NCBI GenBank assembly: GCA_045837725.1
Contig: JBEWZL010000306.1
Coordinates: 1 to 64,000, forward strand
DNA length: 64,000 bases
From: Vermamoeba vermiformis
Lineage: Eukaryota > Tubulinea > Echinamoebida
Reading direction: 5' to 3'
Shown in pieces: positions 34,871-47,700 of the stretch. The translations under genes and the position numbers were made by a program. Numbering within the stretch: the stretch's first letter is position 1; each line of letters starts with the position of its first letter. Below the pieces are notes generated by a model. It worked only from the letters and a program-made list of their open reading frames with translations, made no database searches and was not told the DNA's origin.

Positions 34871-36977
34871 TTATATTTGTACATTTCGCGAAGTAGGAGT
34901 GCGGGGCGTCATCGCTTCTGAATTTTTTGGCAGGTTTGAATGCTTCTGCGCTCCCGGAGCAACAAACGCCAAGATCTTGATCAAACTGATCGCAATCATG
35001 AGCAAAAAGGCAACAAAGTTAACTGCAAAGAATCCAAGTGGTTGGAAATAGACTGGCGTTGCAGGCATGATGAGGATCGTACTGTACACGAGCTCAAAAA
35101 CTGCACTCGTCACTAACATTCTAACTGGCTAATAATACATTATCTGTTAATAACGAACTCTATATTATCATTCATTAGCGTACTTTAAATTTGCTGGATT
35201 TTGATTCGGCCTTTGCAACACCAGGATCGTTCAGAGTGCCAAGCAGTTTGCGACCATAATAAAGGAAGAATATGGCTGTAAGAACTGATACGATAAAGTA
35301 GAATATCGATACGATGACGAAGAGGATGAAGAACGGACCAATTCCAAATGACCTCAAGAACGCATTGGTGATCTCGATGGCCCAAGTCAATGACACAAAC
35401 ACGAAGAAATAGACCTTCATCTTGTCTAAGAATGTAACGACTTTCATCTTTTTGTTGGATAACACTTCTTTCCTAAAAAGGCAACGTAATCAGATTAAAA
35501 ACATTGGCACCGAACATCGCCCAAAACTCGTATGGGTCTCAAATCAAAGGAATGTAACTATTAATTAAGAGCTTTAAATATACTCACCAATATAAAGTAA
35601 TCATTAGTGAAGTGGTGGCGTAAGCAGGGATCGAAATAGTTGGGATAATGTTCGCAGCGAAGAATGGAAAGATGAATCGACCGCTAAACAACGGATCAAC
35701 AGCTGCATATACTCCTCGGTCTATAGTTACATTAATAGCATATTCGACATATATATTAATGTTTTGCGTACCAAGGTTCGCAAACAACTCGATCCACAAA
35801 ATAACTTGAGGCAAGTTTCTAGTGGGTCCTTGCGCACGTATGAACAACTATGATTCAGAAAATGTAATGTTTAATATAATGATTAATACATAAGCCAGCT
35901 TACTGCAAGTTTTGAGATAGCAACAGCGGCAACGGCGAAAGCGAAACCTCCAACAATAACACTAAAGGCTATTTTTGTTCCAGATTCATTTACTACTGTC
36001 CACTCATTGACATCTGTATACGCGCGTGAGTTATGATCTCATATATTATAAAAAAGAGATCGATTTAAGGTCTCAATAACGCAAGGTAGAAAAAAAACGT
36101 TTAAGGCGATAGAACGGGATGCTTATAGTATTTGAAAGATGACCCGTTGCTCATGAAACCGCTTGCTTACCATCGAAGTCAATTTCAATGACTACTGTTC
36201 GATTCGGAGCATCACTCCGCAAAAAATCTCGGATCTGTTTGATATTCTCTAGTCCTGAGTCCCAAACTGGAATACCGATATCCGACCGATCTGTACCATC
36301 GAAGGTATATTCTAGTAATCCAGGAACGGCTGCAAAGTGGATCAGATCGAGCAAACTTCGTCAACGTTATTCTTACTCGTAAACACGGAACAGCTAAGCC
36401 AACCAATTATTCCAGGATGGTTTCGCATTCCTCTTCTTATAATATCCTCTATTCTAGTACCAAGAATGTTAGAGATAACTTAGTTAGGTTATGTTATCTT
36501 TGAGTTCTTATTTAGGAAAGTACGAATGAATTACGACTCTAACTGAACGTCCGAACCCCTTAATATGTCTTGAATAATTTGCTACTTTAACAGCTGAAAA
36601 TGCAGTTTTATTCAGAGTCGGGAGTCTTTACGCATCTGAAATTATTAAAATAAAATTAAATAAACTTACGTTCCAATCTCATCCTCAATACAGCCCAATA
36701 AAATAGTACCCTCATACGGCCCTGTTTCAGCGAAGCTTCCTGTTAGCCTTGCAACGACTGGCTTGTCTTTGGATCTGCGGCAAAAGTAAACAATTATTGG
36801 CAAAACTTAAAAATGCAAAGGCGCCAATAATAATACTTACATGTTTGTAGGGAAACTTGGCAAAAATGGACTATTATAAACGCCCTCCAAGTGGGGTGGG
36901 AAGAGTACTTTGAAACTCTCCACCGTGCTTAGGAACGCTAGATAGCTAAGCAAGCAAATAGTAAAAACTCGAGGCAT
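34871..36977 (-). CDS. PA-like ectodomain seven-helix membrane protein (right-arm copy)
   Basis: Inverted duplicate of the gene at 13087-15167 with the same nine-exon structure and all frames open. The start is the ATG at 36977-36975. Exons 1-2 are identical or nearly so to the left copy. Exons 3-6 (second half of the ectodomain and first helices) carry many substitutions, such as VPGLLEYTFDGTDRSD and GTKIAFSVIVGGFAFAVAAVA. The C-terminal exons are again about 95% identical, with a shorter, changed Ser/Pro tail. Probably the same function with altered ectodomain specificity. Confidence 0.78.
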
Positions 36978-37250
36978 TATCAACCATTGTTTTTGTAGTG
37001 TTGTAGTACAAAAAAAATGAAAACGTTGGAGTTAGAAAAACCGTTGCGCCGGAGAAAAAATCCGAAATCGCACAAAACCTAATAAAGTAATTATATGTGC
37101 AAGGCTAAAACTAGTATTACTGCTGTATAATAAGTTTCGAAAACTTATAATGAATGAAGCACCTTAATTTTCAAGATCTGAAACGTAGCTTACGATTTAT
37201 GACTTTGTGGCTTAAGAATACTCTTACAAAGTCACTCGCATATATCGCTC

Positions 37251-39735
37251 TTATTCTTCGCGGAAAGTCATCCAATCGAAGTTCCAAGTGTCTGGCTGAC
37301 CTGCGTGAGGAACACCAGCGCAGTTAGGATTTTGACTCCAAACGAACACGGGCTATTTGCGTATTAGAATTAGTTCCTTGTTATATCTCTATATATAACT
37401 GTTCCTTACTTGTTGGTCGTGAGTAGGACCACTTTGAGCGATGTAAGCAAAGTCTTTGAACATGACTTGATCTGTTACTTTGACGTCAAGAGCACCACCG
37501 CAGTACACGCTATAAATAGAATCATATTATGATATTGCACAATATTAGTGATTGATTCGCCCTTACTTAGGATTCGAGGGTTGCTCTAAATCGAATCTGC
37601 TGGCGATCTGGTTACCAGGGTCACCCTATCATTTTGCATGAGTAAGGCACGAAAATACGATTCTATCATTGATTATCATACCAATGCGAGAGGGTCGTGT
37701 TGCCAGTTGTTGTAGCGCATGATCTTCTTCATGGCGCTCAAATCAGCAACTTTGTGTTGGTCTCTTCTGAACACATTGGCACGAGGAGCAGTCTCGTAGA
37801 ACAAAGTAGGATCTTTCTTAGCAGCATCAGGATCTACGTTTAACGTTAATACTATGCAATACATCTATGCTAGTGTTACTTACAGCCAGAGATGTCGAAG
37901 ATCTTGGGGAAGAAAGGAATGTTGTAGCTGGGCCAGTAACCGAGGGCCAAGTAGCGAGTGACGTCAGCTGATTCAGTCATGCTACAATAACGGACATTAG
38001 TAACACGCCTTAATATGATTTGTTGTGTCGACCATACCCAGGGATTTGTTCGAGGATCCACAAAGCACCGTCATGCAAGGGCTTCTTAGGAGTGAACTTC
38101 TTGTAGTCAACTACGATCCATTGGTTGTTGTAACTAAATAAACATGAGCAAATCATTATAGCATCGCTGGGAGTGTACTTACGTTCCGCTGTTTTCACGA
38201 GCATAGATCTCAACCCACTCTTTTCCGTTCTTGGCCATACGGTTTGCGACCATAACACGGAAAGTAGTGAAGATCGATTGAGGCTTAACCAAGTCCCACA
38301 AAGTATCGTTCATAATGTCGTTGGTAGTTTCCATAACAGTCAGACCGCTAAACATCAAAATTAGATTGTGGTCAAGCGACACTCGTGTTTTGAACTTACC
38401 TGTCAGTGATGTAGAAGTCGTCTGAAGAGCTAAGAGTGGCGGGATAAGACGAGAACGAGACCTTGAAGGAGGTGGTCGAGGGGTCGTTCAAAGGGAAGTC
38501 GTACACTTTGAGCATTCGGTTCATAGTAGCGTAGTCGTACCAAGTGGTGTGAGCTGTCAAAGCGTATTAACAATAAGCCCCTTAACATTACACGCGCAAT
38601 GGATTGACTTACAGGCATAAAGAGAGGACAAATCACTGGTAACTTTAACCAAGGAAGAGCAGTGGTCACGCTTGGTGATGTAAGCCTTCAATTCAGCAGG
38701 GCTCATGCTGCCAACATTAGGGCGCCAAGAGGCATCGACGACGTTCACAAGATCTATCCAGACTACTGTTAGAACGTCCTGACATCGGCAACAAACTCGT
38801 CCTTACCGCTCACGTCAGGCATGAAACACATCAAGTACAATTGGTTCCAGGTGAATACAGGCTTGCCTCCGGCTTGAGTGGTAGCGTAGACATAACCAGC
38901 GTAGATACCCTCTAATTGAGTCAAGACGTAGCCGACCTATTCATCGCCATAGTTAATAAAAATAAAGGCAGAGATCCGTCGTGACACGAAGATTCGTACT
39001 TGTCTCCAGTAAGGGTCCTGTCTGTTGTTCTTGACTTGGTTGCGAATCCACTTCTCTTGAGTATCACAGAAAGCACCAGCCTTCTTCATGAATTCCTAAA
39101 TGAAGGTTAGATAAGATTTGTTTCAAATCTGCTTTGCGAAGTAGAACGTACTTGGTAGGTAACTCCATCAGGTAATGAAGATTGGAACAAATATTGAATT
39201 TGGCTGTAATATACATTGATTTGAGGAACGGTCATAGCACCTAAATAATAAATGTCAATATAAAATCGGGTAATAAGCGATTATTGATTTTCTCGCTACA
39301 AAAATCATATCTATTACCTTCAACAAATCCTGCTGCGTAAACTTGCTTGGGATCTTCATAAGCAAAAGAGCTGTGGACGTAAAGACGATCCCAACCGGTC
39401 AAATTCATCTCATTATGGAAAATACCCCATGCAACTACGATTAAAAATTATTATTTACATATTAGTTAAATACGAAGCAAAATTTGATTGGATCCGCTTA
39501 TTAAAAAACAACCAGAAAATTCTGAACGACTAATCAAAAGAAACTTACCACCCTTTTCGGTGTCGAGAACACCAGGAACATAAATGTACTCGCCATCCTT
39601 AAGAAAGACGGTCCCCTGATCGGCCAAGCTTTAAAAGAGTTAGATTTCGTGTTTCGCTCATCCCGCGTTAGATAGCGCCTACCTAATGCCAAAGCAAGTG
39701 GCTAAGAGGACAAACAAGGCCAAAGCAGGCTTCAT
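37251..39735 (-). CDS. Phospholipase B-like protein (right copy)
   Basis: Inverted duplicate of 10328-12813. All fifteen exons are present with intact splice sites, and the encoded exons I compared are identical, including the DHCSSLVK nucleophile region and RANVFRRDQ. The total span differs by one base, in non-coding sequence. Introns are almost unchanged too (one visible difference is a T/C in the intron matching 11690). Identity in introns shows recent copying or gene conversion, not just selection on the protein. Function as for the left copy. Confidence 0.93.
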
Positions 39736-40339
39736 TTGTGCTCGACTCAATTTATAAAATAAACAAATCATTTTTGGATCATTGTTTCTTTTGCTTGAAC
39801 CAAACAGGTCACGCAAGCTTGATCATCCTAAATCTATTACAACCCTTCATTTAAATATGATAAATCCTCGATTAACTGAACCAAAAACCTTCTTGCATGA
39901 AACGACGTTGGCTTAGAAGTGGTTTTGGTATTAGAAAAGGGATGTAATGCGTAGGGAACGTAAATGTAAGCCTTTGGTATGCATCGATAGAGCTAATTAG
40001 CAACGTTTCATTGGAACTCAATCGTTCCCAATGCGCACGTAAGCATCTGGAATTCAGATCAAAAATAACACTTTCGGAATTCTGCCTTATCCCAAGCTTT
40101 TAACAACGTCGGATGGCAAAAATAGACGTAGCGATTTACAATAGACCAATCGTAAATTACCCGAGCTCAGATGCACTTGTTTTTTCGTGGCCACGTGATT
40201 TTGCACCAATCGCGAAGCTTTTGGTTGGAGATTTTCATACCACGTGTTTTTTTGGCTCCCAAGACAGCAGGCAAACAAAAAGGGGCTTGTTTTCGATCTC
40301 TCAACGAACGAAACACATCCAAGCTAAGCTTTTTTAATC
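39736..40339. promoter_or_regulatory. Region between PLB-like (right copy) and INO1 starts
   Basis: Divergent promoter region; the repeat arm supplies its first 500 bases and ends at 40238. Two CACGTG boxes lie at 40192-40197 and 40241-40246, within 150 bases of the INO1 ATG. No gene seen. Confidence 0.45.
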
Positions 40340-42490
40340 ATGTCTTTGGTCACTAAATACACCGTTCAATCCCCGAACGTCCAAGTCACCGACGAGGCTA
40401 TTGTATCCAACTACACCTACAACTTTACCAAGGTCCAAACTAACGGTAATGACGTCGTTGCTACTCCCGTCGACAAGAAGTACACCTTCAAGGTTGACCG
40501 TAAAGTCCCAAAGCTTGGGTAAGCCGACATCCGCAGTTCACGTAATAACTTTTGGGGCGCTAATCCTTTATTTCCAGCTTGATGATCGTTGGTCTTGGTG
40601 GTAACAACGGTTCTACTATCACTGCTGGTATCATTGCCAACAGAGAGTAAGCCCGAAAAACGAAATATTCGCTTTCGCGTTACGTGATCTGACACTTGGA
40701 TGATTCAGGGGTATCACTTGGAGAACCAAGAAGGGTGTTCAAACTCCTAACTATTGGGGCTCTGTTACTCAAGCCTCTACTCTTCGTTTGGGTGAGGATC
40801 AAAACGGAGAAGAGATCTTCGTTCCTTTGAAGAACGTTTTGCCCATGGTACGCATATTTGAACAATTAGGCCGCGAATTTAATAATGTGACGGGGTTTCT
40901 AATGATTACCATTGAAAAATATCTTCGTGTTTTTGGATTTATTATTTCTTTTCCGTTTCTAGAACCTTTTCCTGGTCTATTTATAACCTAAATATTATTC
41001 TATTATGCTCTTATTAATGATCTATGGCGTTAGGTTGAACCCAACGATCTTGTCATCGGCGGATGGGACATTAACAACGCTGATTTGGCTGAGGCTATGC
41101 AACGCGCTGAAGTCCTCGAATGGGACCTTCAACGTCAATTGATCCCCTACATGAAGAAATACAAGCCTCTTCCTTCCATCTACATCCCCGATTTTATTGC
41201 TGCCAACCAAGCCGACCGTGCCAACAACGTTATTGATGCTAAGACTAAGAAGGAGATGGTCGAGCACATCAGACAAGATATCAAGGTAATGTTCCGAAAA
41301 TAACTCCAACCATTCTTTTAATGTTGCAGGACCGGATCTTCGAAACAAAAAAATGACACGTGTCATTGATAAATCAGCGTTATAATATAATTCAATAATA
41401 GAACAAATACGGGAAAATGCAGATTATGCCAAGATTAATTTTTAATTACGATTCACTAAAAAATTCGCTTCTTTACTAACCGAAAGTTGCTATTTAGAAA
41501 TTCAAAGAAGAGAACCAAGTCGACAAGATTGTTGTTGTCTGGTCCGCCAACACTGAACGCTTTGCTGATGTTCGCGCTGGTTTGAACGACACCGCCGACA
41601 ACTTGCTCGCTGCTGTTGAGCGCGACGAGAGCGAAATTAGCCCTTCTACTTTGTTCGCCATTGCTTGCATCTTGGAAGGCGTTCCTTACATCAACGGTTC
41701 TCCTCAAAACACCTTTGTTCCTGGAGCCATCGAATTGGCTGAGCGCCACAACGTTATGATTGGTGGTGATGACTTCAAATCCGGACAAACCAAGGTCAAG
41801 TCCGTCATGGTCGACTTCTTGATTTCTGCTGGTTTGAAGCCCGTTTCCATTGTTAGCTACAACCACTTGGGTAACAATGACGGCAAGAACTTGTCTGCTG
41901 AGAAACAATTCAGATCTAAGGAGATCAGCAAATCCAACGTTGTCGATGATATGGTTGCTTCCAACCAAATCTTGTACCAACCTGGTGACCACCCCGACCA
42001 CTGCGTCGTCATCAAGTACATTCCTTACGTCGGTGACAGCAAGAGAGCTATGGACGAATACATCAGCAAGATCTTCTTGGGCGGCGAGAACACCGTCGTC
42101 ATGCACAACACTTGCGAGGACTCTCTTTTGGCCTCTCCCCTCATCCTCGACTTGGCTTTGCTCGCTGAGTTGATGACTCGTATTACTTACAAGACTGGTA
42201 TGTTTTGAAGTGTCTCGTGCGATCCAGAACTTTTATTAACGTATCTGCAATATATAGAGGGTAGCGAGGAATGGGACACTTTCCACCCCGTTCTCTCCGT
42301 GTTGAGCTACTTGTTGAAGGCTCCCAACACACCTCCTGGCACTCCCATCGTCAACGCTCTCTTCAAGCAAAAGGCTTGCATTGAAAACATCTTCCGTGCT
42401 TGCGTTGGTTTGCCCGCTGAGAACCACATGACCTTGGAGCACAAGCTCATGAAGGAAGTTCAAGCCCGAAAGACCTTCTTGAGGAATTAA
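40340..42490 (+). CDS. INO1: Inositol-3-phosphate synthase (myo-inositol-1-phosphate synthase)
   Basis: Six exons: 40340-40518, 40578-40646, 40709-40847, 41034-41285, 41498-42197, 42258-42490; 523 aa, the normal family length. It converts glucose 6-phosphate to 1D-myo-inositol 3-phosphate with NAD, the committed step of inositol lipid synthesis, in the cytosol. Family blocks are clear: the NAD-binding [74 protein letters not shown] and KSVMVDFLI. Codon bias suggests strong expression. Intron 4 contains the 14-base palindrome ATGACACGTGTCAT. The gene begins about 100 bases outside the right arm of the inverted repeat and converges with the PDI gene. Confidence 0.98.
41353..41366. promoter_or_regulatory. 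Palindrome ATGACACGTGTCAT
   Basis: Third copy of the TGACACGTGTCA core, extended to a perfect 14-base palindrome, in intron 4 of INO1. Its CACGTG centre, with the two CACGTG boxes upstream of the gene, makes a bHLH/bZIP site plausible; untested. Confidence 0.4.
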
Positions 42491-42727
42491 GCCTAGCAAC
42501 AATCCTTCGAATTGTTGATCTGTAAATGTTCATTATTAGCACCATATTTTATATCATATCGACAACCAATTTTGTATCTCTTGTGAACCTTGAATAAAGG
42601 AATTCCGTACTAACACTGCGGATGCGAATTTCTCCACTAAAAATGGCGCAGATCTCGGAACGCTAAGTTATAAACATTAAAGAATTGCAGGGCTAAGCGT
42701 ACAATGAACTTTATTTAACTTAAAAGT

Positions 42728-44300
42728 TTACTCGTCCTTCTTCAAACGCTTATAAGGAGCATCACCAGAGATAACACGATCCAGGGTGTTGCTGATGGTC
42801 TCCTCACTGAAGCTGTCGATCAAAACGAATTTGGATCGCTTAGCGTAGTAGACGACAACGCTGGGCTTAGAGTTGTCGGCAATTTCGAACTTGTCAAGGA
42901 AGCTTTGAGCTTGGTTGCGATCGACCCAAACGAACTCGAACGGGTCGTTGTGGAACTTGGTCGCGAGCGCCTTGTAGACCTTCATTTGCTCGGCGTCTAC
43001 GTAGTCATTACGAGAAGGCTTGTTTTCTTCGGACAATTGAACATCCAACAAACCAATGACGCAGATCGTCTTGGCGCAGACACTACCGAAGGATTAGTGC
43101 GTCTGAATATGATAGAGAATTTAATGGATACCTTTCGACGTTGTCCTTAGTGACCTCCTCGATGCTCTTGGCCTTCTTAGTGACTTGAATGGCACTAGGG
43201 GTTGGCTTGGTTCCTTCTGAGGCAGTTGATCCAGTGCTCTCAGTGGTAGTTTGTTGAGGTTTCTTGGGAGTCTCAGTGGTAGAGCTCTTAGAGCTTGCCG
43301 GGGCGTATTGACTCAAGAACTCGATGAGTGCTTCGGGCTTAATCTCTCCTTCGTAACGGACTGGTTCAGCGCCCTTTGATGGCACAACCAACAATGTGGG
43401 GAACGAGTCCACGTTGTATTGATCAACAACATCTTTGCTCTTTTGATTGACCTCGCCGAAGAGGAGCTCCTTGTGGAATCTCATGCCAAGAGACTTGAGT
43501 ACTGGGGGAGTGGTCGACTTGGAAGTAAACAACAAGACGTGAGGCAGATCCGCAGACTTCTCCAAGAATGTGTTAAGAGCGTCAACGCTGGCTACCTTAG
43601 TGATGGCGGCTTGTAAGTTTTGAATGGCAAAGTCGGCAATAGAGCGTGCGCTTCCTGATCGAGAAAACTCGTTAGAGCCCGAGATGCTCCGCAGCGAAAC
43701 CTTTTATTCATATCTACTTACTATCTCCCTTATAAGTAGGCACTTCGTGACCTCCAGGTAAGAACAATTTCAAGGTAGGATAACCCTCAACCCTAAATGA
43801 GTTCGTCAGATTCCAAAGATCCGTATCTTTCTAATTTGAAATTGCACTTACTTATATTTGGCGCAGAGAGATTGTTCGACCGTGCAATCTACTTTGCCAA
43901 TGTTCACGATTCCTAAAGGAAGCAGAATCCGTTAGTTGGTACTGGCCACGTCATCAATAGGAGAATTACATTGCAATAATACCCAATAATTTGAAAATAA
44001 TTTGAATAATTCGCCATTAGAGAATTAGTTAAAGTGTTGATGTTTTGTGCACTAAAGAGTGGTCGGCTAATAAAAAACGGAGATCTTACCCTTCAAGTTC
44101 GTTCCAACTTGGTCCCAGGTGGGTGCAAGTTGTTTGCAATGTCCACACCATGGTGCATAGAATTTAACAAAGTAAGGGACCTTGGTTTTGAGGACCTCCT
44201 TGTCGAATGTTTTGGAGGTCAGTGAAACCACATCCGCGCTAGCGAGCACTGTAAGCACTAAGCTTACGAGCACGATGGCCTGAAGTATTGATTTGTTCAT
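42728..44300 (-). CDS. Protein disulfide isomerase, single catalytic thioredoxin domain
   Basis: Five exons on the minus strand: 44300-44090, 43912-43852, 43792-43722, 43654-43132, 43082-42728; about 406 aa. The signal peptide (MNKSILQAIVLVSLVLTVLASA) directs it to the ER. One a-type domain has the catalytic CGHC motif (FYAPWCGHCKQLAPTW) and the cis-proline in GYPTLKLF. A second thioredoxin-like domain without CxxC follows (SFPTLLVVP), then a Ser/Thr/Pro-rich linker and a C-terminal b-like domain (VVVYYAKRSKFVLIDSFSEE). It catalyses disulfide formation and isomerisation in secretory proteins. The C-terminus is RLKKDE, not KDEL or HDEL, so ER retention by the usual receptor is uncertain. Confidence 0.92.
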
Positions 44301-44736
44301 GGATTATTTGTTGCGTTTTGAATTGAGTATTTGAAACTATTGAAACAGAGGAAACAAAAACAAAAAGGACAATGTGACGTCATTACTCAGAACATTATTA
44401 TCCAAAGTAGCAAGGACTACAAGATGCTGTAGAATGTCATAAATAAGCGCTGCACGCATTGCTCTCTTGTGCTGCACTGCTGAGGAAGTCAGATCCTGCA
44501 TTAATCCCTCGATCACGTTCTAATGAGATTTTCTTGGGTTATATCATATTTACCTGACGACTAAATTAATAAACTTCACGAACGTGATGTTTCAAATAAT
44601 AGGGTAATTTCTAGTATGTGTTCTAACAGGGCCGTCGACGTTGGAAAAATCTCTCGTGTAAAAGTTTTTCTTTTATCATTTTTTTGCTCGACCTTCGGAC
44701 ACAGAAGAAGCTCATTAAACACCAGGAAACGATAAT
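44301..44736. promoter_or_regulatory. Divergent promoter region, PDI and clathrin
   Basis: 436 bases between the two start codons; must contain both promoters. No specific element or RNA gene was recognised. Confidence 0.45.
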
Positions 44737-47700
44737 ATGGAGCCTCCAGTTAAATTACAGTGTCTTGTGGAGGTTGGTGTCGATTATTAACACGGCCGGA
44801 AATGTTATTATTAAATCCGAAGTAGCCGTTTCATCAAAAATATTATGGATAATAGGTTTCGATTTAGCATATTGAAGGGTATATTTTAACGATTTTTTTA
44901 TAGTTGACCTCGTTGGGCGTGGACCCAAACAACATCAACTTCCAAAAGGTTACCCTGCAGTCCGACAAGTTCGTCTGCGTCAGGGAGCCTTCCCCTACGG
45001 ACCCCACTGCCTCCACCTTGGTAATTGTTGATATGAGCCAGCCTAATCAGCCTAGAAGAACTGGCATCAAGGGAGACAGCGCCATCATGCATCCAAAGGG
45101 CAACATCTTGGCTTTGAAGGGTAATTTATCAATATCCGTCGTGTAATAATTATGAACCGATTATTGTATATCGTGCCTTCATATAATTTCCTTTAATATT
45201 TCGTTTTTTCAAAATATTCAAAAAAACATTTTGAGGGCAATCTGCTCGATCAACCCTTGTGACCAACATCCAAACAATTAATTAACCTCATTATTATAGC
45301 CTCCACCGATGCTCAGAAATTACAAGTTATTAATATTACTGAACGAAAACTTGTCAAAGAACATCAGATGCCGCAACCCGTTTCATTTTGGAAATGGATT
45401 TCAGACACTACCATTGCTATTGTTTCTCAAACCGCAGTTTTCCACTGGAGCATTGAGGACGGTAAGCGAATTAACACCTCGATATTTTTTTTCTGTCTAA
45501 TTTTCCGATCCACAATTTTTTTTAATTAATTGTAATATTAGATTCTGCTCCCAGAAAGATTTTCGATCGTGCTCCCGAATTGAGCGACCATCAAGTAATT
45601 AATTATCACGTTAATGGTAATGGTCAATGGATGGTTTTGGTTGGCATTGCTCCCAGAGTAAGTTCCGCCCGTATTATTTTCCTTATATAGGCATGAATAA
45701 CGAAATCTTTGCGTGCAGGACGGTCGTGTCGTCGGTAACATGCAATTGTACTCTGCTGAGCGTAAAGTCAGCCAAACTATTCCTGGTCACGCAGCCGCTT
45801 TCACTGAAATGACTTTGCCCGGTCAAACTCAACCCTCAACTTTTATTTGCTTCGCTTCTCGCAATGACCCCGCTGCTGCTAAATTCTACGTGTTCGAAGT
45901 CGGCAAGAAGGATACTGTCAGAAAGGCTACTGACATCTTCTTTGCCCCGAACGATGCTGCTGACTTCCCGCTCGCCATCGTTGTTTCACCCAAGACTCAA
46001 TTGGCCTACATGATCACCAAGCAAGGCACTTTGTACATCTACGAGTTGTCCACTGCCAAGCTCGTGTTCATGACCAAGTTCAGTCAAACTGTCGTCTTCA
46101 CTGCTTGCTTGCACGAGGGTACTGACGGTGCCTTGGCTGTCAACCTCAAGGGTCAATTGTTGTCCGTTGCTGTCAACCCCGCCACCATCGTTCCTTACAT
46201 TGTCAACACTTTGCAAGACTTCGAGTTGGCCAAGGCTGTCGCTTCTCGCGGCAACTTCCCTGGTGGTGAAGATTTGTTCAGACGTCAATTCGAGGCTTTG
46301 TTCAGAGCTGGCCAATACGATCAAGCCGTCGCTGTTGCTGTCGAAGCTCCCGCCCTCAGAACCAAGCAAACTATTCAAATGTTCCAATCTCTTCCCACCG
46401 TCCCCGGCAAACAACCCTTCATTATGCAATACTTCCTCATGTTGTTGGAGCGTGGCAAGTTGAACAAGACTGAAGCTGTCGAATTGGCTCGCCCTGTTTT
46501 GCAACAAGGCCGAAAGGATCTCGTCGAGAAGTGGATCAACGAAGACAAGGTAATTTTTAAATTCTTTTATTATTTTGCATCTAATTGTCCCTAAGTCGTG
46601 TGATGATACACTTCTATGATCTCTATGATTATAACTTACCTCCTACTCGAACTGAGACTTGAATATTTGAATTTCACACCATTTGTCTGTCACAAAACAA
46701 TGACTAATAATTTGCACTAGTTTGAAGCCAGTGAAGAATTGGGAGATTTGTGCCGCACTGCCGATCCCAAGCTTGCTTTGAGCGTCTACGTTCGCGCTGG
46801 TGCTCAAGACAAGGTTATTCTTTTGTTGGCCGAGACTGGTCAATTCGTTGCCCTCGTCAAGTACGCTCAACAAAAGAACTACACTCCCGACTACATGGCC
46901 CTCTTGACTGCTCTTGTCGTCAGCAACCCTGCCGGCGCCGCTGAATTCGCCAAGGTTTTGATGCTCAATGAGGCCGGCTCTTTGGTCGACAAGTCTGCCG
47001 TTCTTGACTTGTTCATCAACAAGGGCAAGATTCAAGAAATCAGCACTGTCATGTTGGACGTCATGACTGGTGACAAGCCCGAAGACGGTGCTTTGCAAAC
47101 CAAATTGCTCGAAGTCAACTTGTCTTACAACCCTGCCGCTGCTGACTTCATTTTGGGCCGCGGAATTTTCACTCGCTTCAACACCAAGCGCATTGCCGAG
47201 TTGTGCGAGAGCAAGGCTCTTTACTTGCGCGCTCTTGAGCTCTTCGATGACGCTCGTGACGCCCGTCGTGTCATTCAACAACACGGTGACACCATCGACA
47301 ACAGCCAATTCTGGGTTGATTACTTTGCTCGCTGGGCTACCAACCCCACTGAAATGCTTGACTTGTTGCGCGACTTGTTGAAGAACAACTTGACCAAGAA
47401 CTTGACCAACGCCGTCTTGATTGCCCAAAAGTACACTGCTCCCGACAAGCTCAACCCCAACACTGTCATCAAGTTGTTCGAGGAAGTTAACAGCAACGAG
47501 GGCAAGTTCATGTACTTGCAAGGCATCGTCGCTTTCACTCAAGACCCCGAGATTGTTTACAACTACATCGAGTCTGCTGCCAAGTCCGGTCAAATCAAGG
47601 AAGTCGAACGTGTCGTCCACGAGAACAACAGCTACGACGGTGCTCGTGTTCGTGACTTCTTGATGGAAGCCAGATTGCCCGATCAAATGCCTCTCATTAT

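Larger units (their letters stand above)
33838..40238 (-). repeat. Right arm of 6.4-kb inverted segmental duplication
   Basis: Reverse-complement copy of 9819-16181 with the same three genes in the same relative order. It ends about 100 bases before the INO1 start codon. The near-identical core is about 36450-39780; the lower-identity zone corresponds to about 35770-36420. Confidence 0.93.

Noticed and set aside
9819-40238. Reading the inverted arms as a composite transposon
   Set aside because: Arms contain ordinary multi-intron host genes, lack terminal inverted repeats, target-site duplications and any transposase.
41456-42106. Minus-strand open frame opposite INO1 exon 5
   Set aside because: Codon-bias shadow; INO1 on the plus strand has unmistakable conserved blocks.
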